A DNA stretch of 64,000 nucleotides from Anaeramoeba ignava (Eukaryota > Metamonada > Anaeramoebidae), in NCBI GenBank assembly GCA_028826165.1, contig JAPDFW010000057.1, positions 248,001-312,000 on the forward strand. The letters are read 5' to 3'. The notes below the pieces were generated by a model. It was given only the letters and a program-made list of their open reading frames with translations, was not told where the DNA came from and did not search any database. The position numbers were made by a program, and so were the translations under genes. Each line of letters begins with the position of its first letter. Position 1 is the first letter of the stretch. Positions 56,188 to 64,000 of this stretch are shown here, in pieces.

Positions 56188-56244
56188 TTTTAAAAGGAAA
56201 AAAATGAAAAAATGAAAAAATTAAAAAATTAAAAAATTAAAAAA

Positions 56245-58083
56245 TTAAAAAATTAAACATTTTTCTTTTCTTTTTTTTTGATTTTGATTTTGATTTTGAT
56301 TTTGGATTTGATTTTGATTTTGATTTTGATTTTGATTTTGATTATCAAATTTGTTAATTAATAAATCAAATAAATTTGGATTTGTTTGATTTAATTGAAA
56401 ATAATCAATTCCAATTTTAATTTCATCAATTATTTCTTGTGTAATTTGAATTTCATCTTTAATTTGATTTGAATAAATCCAATATTCTAATAATTGAAAT
56501 GATTTATTACTTAATTCACTATAATCTGTAACTTTATTAGATTTATCATTTGTTACAGATAAAAACATTCCTCGATATAATTCACTTCTCATTATTAATA
56601 TTAATTTAGGAAATTTATATTGTTTTTCTTTTCTTTCAATTATAAAATCATTTTCATTTTCATTTAAATAAATTCTTTTCATTGTTTCTTCAATTTTTTC
56701 ATTTGAATTTATAATTTCTTTAATTTCAAAATATAATTTTGGATTTATTTTGGGATTATTTGAATAAATCATTTCAAATATTTGATTTGATTCTTTAATT
56801 GATTTTTTTGAAATAATTTCTTGAAGTTTTTCATTTTCATTTTGATTTTGATTTAATCTATATTTCAATATTAATTTATGAGCTTCAATTATTTCTCCAT
56901 TTTCGGTTTTAAATGAAATATCACAAAATTCTTTTCTTCGAAATAGTTTTATCAAATCTTCTTCAAGATTGGAAGAAGAAGGAGGAAAATAAAGAAATGA
57001 TTTGAAATATCCACAAAAGACATGATAATTAGAAATATTTTCATTAAATCTTAATTTAGGAAGTTCAATTTGAATTGGAATTAGTTGTGCTTCTGTTATA
57101 CCATTCCCTAATTGACCATAAGTATTATCTCCAAATCCTATTAATTTTGAATTGGAAGTTAAAATCAAAGTATGATCAAATCCAACAGAAAAATCAAGAA
57201 TATCATCATTTTCAAATAAAGATGGTTTTATTTCAGTAAATTCATAAGTATCTTCATCAAAAATGCCAAGTCCATTATATTTGTTATGCCCACATGAATA
57301 AAGCCTTCTTTTTGCTTGAAATTCAACCAACATTATTGAATAATAAAATCCTGTTTTAATATCAATTATTTTGCCATTTTGGAATATTTTGGATTTTGGT
57401 TAATTCTTTGATTTTTGGTTCTTTTCTTGATTCTCCTAATCCAAGTTGACTAGAATAATTATATCCGCATCCAAATAATTCTTGATTTGAATTTAAAAGA
57501 AAAACATGATTTGAATAATTTCCTGAAAATATTTTAGAAACATTTTTCATCATTAAAATTGGTTTTTCTGTTTTTTCAAGTTTTTTAGAATCAAAACTAA
57601 GTTGGCCAGAAGTATTTGAACCAATTCCATAAAGCATTTTGATTTGAAGTTAATAAGTAAATTGAATGAGCTCCAGAAACAATATCTTCAATTATTCTAT
57701 CATTTGTATCTTCAATTAATGATGAAATATTGATAAATTCATTTGGGTTTTTGGATTAACTTCTTTTCCTTTGGCAAATACATTTCCTTCTATTGTTAAA
57801 ATAGCTTCATTTCCAAAACCAACAGTTACTTTTTGAATATTTTCAATTTGGATTTTTTCAATTTTTTGTTTTGAATCATTTTCATTTAAATATTCTATTG
57901 CTTTTCCATTTTCAAAAAGGAAAATTGTTGAAAAAAAACCTATTGAAATTTGTTTAATTTGTTTTTCATTTTCATTTTCATTTTCATTTTCAAATTTAAA
58001 TTGAATCGGTTTTTTTATTATTTCTGGTTTATTTTTGAAAAGTTTAGGTTTATCATTTGACCAAAAAATATAATTTCATTCAT
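56245..58083 (-). CDS. RCC1-BTB protein, tandem copy 3 (frameshifted N-terminal half), CaaX tail
   Basis: The start MNEIIFFG at 58083 matches copy 1, but the frame is lost within about ten codons. The RCC1 part is then readable in pieces (57637..57362, and 57333..56245), so at least three single-base shifts separate it from an intact gene. The longest piece, 362 residues, holds two RCC1 blades (LYSCGHNKYNGLGIF, GFGDNTYGQLGNG), the joined BTB domain CDISFKTENGEIIEAHKLIL with its insert, and FPKLILIMRSELYRGMF, and ends KKRKEKCLIF with a CaaX box. The BTB-CaaX half is intact where copy 2 is shifted, so comparing the copies locates each break. It is a damaged gene, or an intact one with consensus errors. 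The start is only 58 bp from the divergent Akr1-like gene. Confidence 0.7.
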
Positions 58084-58141
58084 TTTTAAAAAAGAAAAAA
58101 ATGAATTTTAATTTTTCATTTTTTTCATTTTTTTTTTCAAA
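58084..58141. promoter_or_regulatory. 58-bp divergent spacer, RCC1-BTB copy 3 and Akr1-like gene
   Basis: Contains TTTTTCATTTTTTTCATTTTTTTTTTC on the plus strand facing the acyltransferase. It is the shortest divergent spacer in the window. Function inferred. Confidence 0.45.
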
Positions 58142-60189
58142 ATGTTAAATAAATTTGAACAAGAATCTCTTTTAAAATCTGTAATGCAAAATGATCTTTT
58201 GAAAGTGGTCGAATTTTTAAAAATAGATGATTCCTCACTTCTGAAAGAAACTGATTCAAATGGAAATACAGCTTTACATTGGGCAATTCGAAATTCAAAT
58301 CCAGAAATTTTTCACTTATTAATCTCAAAAGAAATTTTCATCAATTCTCAAAATTTCTTTAAAGAAACTCCTCTTCATTTTGCTTGTAAATTTGATAATG
58401 CAACTTTTGTGTATCATTTATTAAAAAAATCTGCAAGTCTTGAAATTGTATTTCTTTTCATTTCATTTCTAAATAATCTTTAAATTTAAAAAACAAAAAA
58501 AAATTTTTATCAAAATTGGATTAACGAAAAAATTTTTTAAAGAAAGAAAAAAAATTTTTTTTTCCACAAAAAAATTTTTAAAAAAAATACAAAAACCAAA
58601 TCAACTAATTTTTGTTTTGTATTTATTTAGGAAGATTCTTCTTTTTTGCTTCCAATTCATATTGCTGCTAAATCCAACTCTGTTTTATCTTTAAAATTGA
58701 TCCTTGAGCATTCACCAAATATGAAAAATTTACCGCAAAAAAAAACAAATAGAACACCTCTTCATTGGGCAGCTCTTTCTAGTAAAATAGACGCAGCTAT
58801 TGCTTTAATAGAAGCAGGAGCGTTGATTGATATGCAAGACAGTAACGGAAGCACTCCTCTTCATCTAGCCGCAAAAACAGGATCGCCAATGGTTGATTTA
58901 CTGATGATGGCTGGAGCCGATCCAAAAATCACAAATCAAAATGACAAAACACCACGGGATATTGTCGTTGAAAAAAAACACTTTCCATCAAGGATTGTTA
59001 TCGATTCCATATTGCGAACTCGTGCTCGATTCCCAGAGCTTTCTTTGCCAAAAAACAGGGAAGATGTTGAAAATAGCCACGTGGAAATTAATCAAGAAGT
59101 GGAACAAAATCGAATACTTCAAGAATTCAAAAAAAGAAACCGAAAAAGAGGAGAAAACTTATCATTTTTGTTTTTTTTGATGACACCCATCTTGTTTCTT
59201 TCGGTGCATTTTATATATGGATTGCTACCTTTTTATTTATCCGGTATTTTAATAACTGGAAGCTTTGTTATGGTCAATATTTTTGTTATAAATAATTGGA
59301 GAGCAAGAGGAAGACTTTTTCTTCCCAAAAATTCTTTCAATTTTTCAATTACATTCACGCTTATGAGCTTATTATTATTTACTCATTGGTTTTATGCATT
59401 TGGAGCGACATTCAATTCACATCCAATTTTAAATATTATTCTATTTGGAATTGAGATTGTTATTATTTTTTCAATTAAAAACACTGTACTTAGAAATCCA
59501 GGAAAAATTGAAGGAGAAAGTGAATCATTAGAAGTAAATTTAATGAAAATATTTTAAATAATAATTAATAATTAATAATAATATTTAATTTTAATAATAC
59601 TTAATAGAACGCAATCCAAAAATATTCTATTGTAACCCAAAAAGAATATTGTTATACTTGCAAAATGAGAAAACCTTTAAGAAGTAAACACGATACAACT
59701 CTTGGTTATTGTGTTGCTCGTTATGACCACTATTGCTCTTGGATGTACAACGTAATCGGCTTTGATAATCACAGAGAATTCATTAGTTCGATCATCTCTT
59801 CAACTTTAGCAACAATTCTTTTGTACATCTTAATTTTTTTTGATTTATTTGATTCTTTTGGAAAACTTGAACAAAACGGAACAGAAAAAATTTCACTCAT
59901 TTCTTTTTTTGCAAACCAATATCAATGGTGTTCAGGCTTATTTCTAATTTGTATTATTTATTTCTCCTGGCTTTCTCTGCTTGTTTTTGGTCAATTAAAT
60001 TTGATTAGTAAAAATTTGACAACAAACGAAAGAATCAATTTTAAAAGATATTTCCCTTTAGGAAAAAATCCTTATAATCTTGGTACATTCAATAATTTTG
60101 CTCAGTTTTTCCGTTGGAAAAATTTTATTGATTGGAAAATTGCTTTTCCATATTCAACTTTTCCAAATAGAATGAGAAATGATTTTTAA
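58142..60189 (+). CDS. Akr1/HIP14-like ankyrin-repeat S-acyltransferase with DHYC motif
   Basis: Three exons, 58142..58447, 58631..59533 and 59608..60189, all phase 0, giving 596 residues. The first ~260 residues hold ankyrin repeats (GNTALHWAIRNSNPEIFHLL, ETPLHFACKFDN, LPIHIAAKSNSV, RTPLHWAALSSKIDAA, GSTPLHLAAKTGS). Four hydrophobic segments follow (starting FLFFLMTPILFLSVHFI), then the cysteine-rich domain EYCYTCKMRKPLRSKH and CVARYDHYCSWMYNVIGFDN, then two more segments. Yeast Akr1 also has DHYC, so the motif is compatible with activity. The CRD has lost several zinc-site cysteines (KHDTTLGYC, YNVIG). It palmitoylates proteins, probably recruited by the ankyrins, at Golgi or endosomes. An ankyrin-only gene follows 80 bp downstream. 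Confidence 0.93.
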
Positions 60190-60269
60190 TTACAATTTTG
60201 AATAAAAAAAATTTTTTCACTTTTTTTTTCATTTTTCTCTTTTCTTTTTTATTCTTTTTTTATTTAGAA

Positions 60270-62221
60270 ATGAACCCCTTTTTTTTAACAACTTTTCTTT
60301 TTATATTTGTTTTTGCATTTTTTTTGATCAAATTTAGAAAAAGTAAGTAAATTTAAAATTAAAACCCAAATCCAAAATAGATTGAGAAATTTAAATTGAC
60401 TTTCTCAAAAAAATTAAAAAATAAAAAATCGAAAATTTTGTTTCACTTTTTTTTTAATAGAGTTTTTTCAAAAAAAAGAAAACCGAAGCCCTGAACAAGC
60501 TTTAGTTAATTCAATAATTCATGGAACTAAAGATTATATTGAATTAATTAAAAAGGGAACAAGTCCAAATATAAAATGTGAAAAAGTAAAACAAAAATTT
60601 AATTTAAAATTTAATTTAAAATTTAATTTAAAATCATGATAATTATTTTAAGGGCTTTCCTGCTTTAGTAATTGCTGCTATGCATAATAGACCTGAAATT
60701 GTCAAAAATTTAATCAATTTAGGAGCAAATATTGAAGAAAAAGATAAAGTGATTTTTTAAAATGTTTTTTTTATTTTGAAATTAAATTTTTTCTTCTCAA
60801 AAAGTGGGTAAATTTTTGTTGAGAAAAAATGAACCTTTCTTATTTTTCTTTCTTTAGGGAATAACTCCTTTAGGTTGGTGTTGTTTTTTTGGAATATTTG
60901 AATCAGCAAAAATTTTGATTGAAAACGGAGCCAATATTAATTTTAAATCAATTGTAAAACAATTTCTTATTCAAATTAAAAAAATAAACCAAATTAATAT
61001 TTGAATCTCTCCTTTTTCTTCATAAATCAAAAAATCAATTTGAATTTAGTATGTAAATTTAAAGAAAAAACAAAACAAAAGAAAAGGTAACAATTCTTAC
61101 CATTTCTTTTTTTTTGTTGAATAAATCAAAAGGGGAATAATAGTTTGATTTTAACTGCAAGAAAAGGAAATTATCAATTATCAAAATATTTAGTCGAAAA
61201 TGGAATCGAAGTTCATTCTCCAAATTTAGTAACTTTTAAGAATCAAAAAAAAAAAATTTGTAATATTATTATATTGATTTATTAGACTGTAAATTTTGTT
61301 TCCATTTGAATTCATTTTCAACAGAAATTAATTCATTGATTCATTTCAAATTAGAATTCTACAGCACTTCATTGTGCTTGCATTGCTGGATCTTTTGAAT
61401 CTGTGCAATTATTTGTGGAAAATGGAGCTCAATTGGATATCATTGATTCAGTAAAGAAAAAATAATCAAAAAAAAAAGGAATTGTTTATTGATTTTTGAA
61501 TAAACAAAAAAAAGGATGTAAAAGAAGAAAAAGGATAAATAAATTTTGAATTTAATATTCTTTTTTTTTTTTTTTGATTAGGGAATGACTCCTTTATTTT
61601 TTGCTGTGAAATTACAACATATTCCGATTACTGAATATCTTTTAAGTAAAGGAGCTAATCCAAATATTGGTCGAAGAGTAAAAATTAATTTCATTCCATT
61701 TTTTTTTCTTTTCAAAACAAAATCAAATAATTTTCAATCAAAAAAATTACTAGAAAAATTCTCCTCTTGGATCTGCTTGTAAAAAAGGGAATTTGCAAAT
61801 TATTGAAGATTTACTTAAATATGGAGCAAATGTGAATTTTGAAAATTCGGTATTTTTCTTTTAATAACACAAACAATCAATACAAAATTAATAAAAAACT
61901 TCCATTTCATTTTAGAAAGTAAATTAATTAATTTTGAATAAGAAGGAATATTTTTTTTAAATTTTTTATTTTTGATTTAAAAAAGGGATTTGTTCCACTT
62001 TTTTTGGCAATTCAGAACAAAAAAATTGATGTTATAAAATTATTAATTCGATATCACGCAAAACTTCCACTTTCAAATGTTTGTCTTTTTTTTTTTTTAA
62101 TAAATCAAATAACAAATCTTTTCATTTTTTTTTTTTTGATTAAAAATTTTAGGAAACAATTTTGGATGAATTTTTAAAAGATTCTCAAATAGCAAATCTT
62201 TTATCTGATCTTGAAAAATGA
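60270..62221 (+). CDS. Ankyrin-repeat protein with N-terminal membrane anchor; 3-nt microexons likely
   Basis: Main exons: 60270..60342, 60461..60585, 60653..60748, 60858..60953, 61133..61228, 61355..61450, 61582..61677, 61754..61849, 61986..62078 and 62153..62221. Six are exactly 96 nt, each one ankyrin repeat from consensus position 2 to 33 (for example GITPLGWCCFFG, GMTPLFFAVKLQ). Position 1 is missing at junctions unless 3-nt microexons are used. One AG|NNN|GTAAA site lies in each of five introns: 60805..60807 TGG (W, weakest), 61050..61052 TAT (Y), 61286..61288 ACT (T), 61515..61517 GAT (D) and 61916..61918 AAA (K). The 61678-61753 intron has none. With them the protein is 316 residues. 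The N-terminus (TTFLFIFVFAFFLIKF) is a signal anchor, so the ankyrins probably face the cytosol. Partner unknown; it sits just downstream of the Akr1-like gene. Confidence 0.78.
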
Positions 62222-62408
62222 AAAATGAAAAATGAAAATTAATTTTGATTTTAATTTTAATTTTGATTTTAATTTTAATTTTAATTTTAATTTTAATTTT
62301 GATTTTGATTTTGATTATTAAATTTGTTAATTAATAAATCAAATAAATTTGGATTTGTTTTATTTTGATTTTAATTTTTAATTTTTAATTTTAATTTTAA
62401 TTTTAATT
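62222..62408. repeat. TTTTAA/TTTTGA tail repeats with a duplicated RCC1-BTB 3' fragment
   Basis: Hexamer repeats replace the normal C-terminal tail of RCC1-BTB copy 4. The 45-bp segment at 62312-62356 repeats the gene's own 3' end at 62418-62462, a small tandem duplication. Confidence 0.65.
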
Positions 62409-64000
62409 TTAATTTTGATTATTAAATTTGTTAATTAATAAATCAAATAAATTTGGATATGTTTGATTTAATTGAAAATAATCAATTCCAATTTCAATTT
62501 CTTCAATTATTTCTTGTGTAATTTGAATTTCATTTTTAATTTGATTTGAATAAATCCAATATTCAAATATTTGAAATGATTTATTACTTAGTTCACTATA
62601 ATCTGTAACTTTATTTGATTTATCATTTGTTACAGATAAAAACATTCCTCGATATAATTCACTTCTCATTATTAATATTAATTTTGGAAATTTATATTTC
62701 TTTTCTTTTCTTTCAATAATAAAATCTTTTTCATTTTCATTTTCATTTAAATAAATTTTTTTCATTGTTTCTTCAATTTTTTCATTGGAATTTATAATTT
62801 CTTTAATTTCAGAATATAATTTTGGATTTATTATTCTGTTTGAATAAATCATTTCAAATATTTGATTTGATTCTTTAATTGATTTTTTTGAAATAATTTC
62901 TTTAAGTTTTTCATTTTGATTTTGATTTTGATTTAATCTATATTTTAATATTAATTTATGAGCTTGATATTATTTCTCCATTTTCGGTTTTAAATGAAAT
63001 ATCACAAAATTCTTTTCTTCTGAAATAATTTTATCAAATCTTCTTCAAGATTGGAAAAAGAAGGAGGAGAATAATAAAGAAATGATTTGTTTTCTCCACA
63101 AGAAATATGATAATTGGAGATATCTTCATTAAATCTTAATTTAGGAAGTTCAATTTGAATTGGAATTTTTTGATTCCAATTTGTATTTCCAGTTCCTAAT
63201 TGACCATACCAATTACTTCCAAATCCTATTAATTTTGAATTAGAAGTTAAAATCAAAGTATGTTCATTTCCAACAGAAAAATCAATAATATTATCATCAT
63301 TTTCAAATAAAGATGATTTGATTTCAGTAAATTCATAAGTATATTCATTTTTGCCAAGTCCATTATATCGATAATCACCACATGAATAAATTTTTCTTTT
63401 TGGATTTTCATTTTCATTTTCATTTTCATTTTCATTTTCATTTTCAATCAACATTATTGAACAAGAGCTTCCACATTGAACATCAATTATTTTGCCTTTT
63501 GGAATATTTTGGATTTTGGTTAATTTTTGGATTTCTGTTTCTTCTTTTCTTGTTTTTCCTAATCCAATTTTACCATATCCATTATTCCCGCATCCAAATA
63601 ATTCTTGATTTGGATTTAAAAGAAAAACATGATTTGAATCAGTTCCTGAAAATATTTTAGAAACATTTTTCATCATTAAAATTGGTTTTTCTGTTTTTTT
63701 AAGTGTTTTAGAATCTAAACCAAGTTGGCCATATTGATTTGAACCAATTCCATAAGCATTTTGATTTGAAGTTAATAAGTAAATTGAATTGTATCCTGAA
63801 ACAATATCTTCAATTATTCTATCATTTGTATCTTCAATTAATGATGAAATATTGATAAATTCATTTGAATTATTTGAATTAATATCTCTTCCTTTGGCAA
63901 ATACATTTCCTTCTTTTGTTAAAATAGCTTCATTTTCAAAACCAATAGTTACTTTTTGAATATTTTTAATTTGGATTTTTTCAGGTTTTTGATTTGACCA
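62409..64000 (-). CDS. RCC1-BTB protein, copy 4, cut by right edge, two frameshifts
   Basis: The reading is open from the window edge down to 63002. It encodes RCC1 blades (YGIGSNQYGQLGLDSK, LFGCGNNGYGKIGLGKT, IYSCGDYRYNGLGKNE, GFGSNWYGQLGTGN) and then LEEDLIKLF. One extra base near 63019-63021 (TTTCAGAAG where copy 3 has TTTCGAAG) breaks it. A second extra base near 62968 restores neither frame; the BTB half resumes at 62852..62409. That half contains FPKLILIMRSELYRGMF and FEYWIYSNQI, and ends FNNQN with no CaaX tail. The first ~75 residues lie beyond the window. It is separated from copies 1-3 by two plus-strand genes, so the array was interrupted by insertion or rearrangement. Confidence 0.7.

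Overview
This is AT-rich, intron-containing eukaryotic nuclear DNA. Genes carry GT-AG introns, mostly 50-130 nt but up to about 1.6 kb where simple repeats have expanded, and use the standard code (TAA and TGA stops both seen). Every recognisable protein is eukaryotic: DNA ligase I, G-protein alpha, a BEACH/WD40/FYVE giant, Rab21, RhoGAP, kleisin, MON1, TUG, BRAP2 and DHHC acyltransferases. The composition, the many RCC1-BTB and ankyrin genes and the Asn/Gln/Lys-rich linkers suggest a free-living amoeboid protist, perhaps Anaeramoeba or a relative. That placement is inference. No rRNA, tRNA, CRISPR array or transposase was seen.

Layout: 1-489 (-) start of a bromodomain-like protein; 1289-2895 (+) MON1; 4361-6228 (+) prenylatable EF-hand protein; 6497-6925 (-) secreted ML/NPC2-like protein; 7159-12234 (-) DNA ligase I, 9 exons; 12469-14898 (+) DHHC acyltransferase; 15083-17304 (-) ankyrin-TM protein; 17660-20289 (+) G-alpha; 20631-31226 (-) ALFY/WDFY3-like giant; 31.3-34.3 kb 13-bp minisatellite; 34501-36346 (+) stand-alone NPC1 N-terminal-domain protein; 36614-40120 (-) Rab21; 40213-41985 (+) RhoGAP; 42294-44129 (+) kleisin; 44154-46690 (-) LamG-like surface protein, with its first exon duplicated upstream; 48282-50237 (-) TUG/ASPSCR1; 50361-52385 (+) BRAP2; 52433-58083 (-) three tandem RCC1-BTB genes; 58142-60189 (+) Akr1-like ankyrin-DHYC acyltransferase; 60270-62221 (+) ankyrin protein; 62409-64000 (-) fourth RCC1-BTB copy, cut by the window edge.

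Several genes belong to one cellular theme, endolysosomal membrane traffic and signalling at membranes: MON1 (Rab7 activation), Rab21, the FYVE/BEACH protein, TUG, the ML and NPC1-NTD sterol-binding folds, acylated G-alpha, prenylated proteins and two palmitoyltransferases.

The most striking observation is in the two ankyrin genes. Their main exons are almost all exactly 96 nt (32 codons). In the minus-strand gene every intron holds two perfectly placed AG|NNN|GT trinucleotides; in the plus-strand gene five introns hold one. Read as 3-nt microexons, they supply exactly the missing linker residues of the ankyrin consensus (D, K, N, E or Q in all 12 minus-strand cases) and split each long intron into pieces of normal size. 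The other recurrent theme is single-base homopolymer frameshifts in otherwise conserved genes (Rab21, kleisin, RCC1-BTB copies, the WDFY3 linker), which may be assembly errors or real decay.
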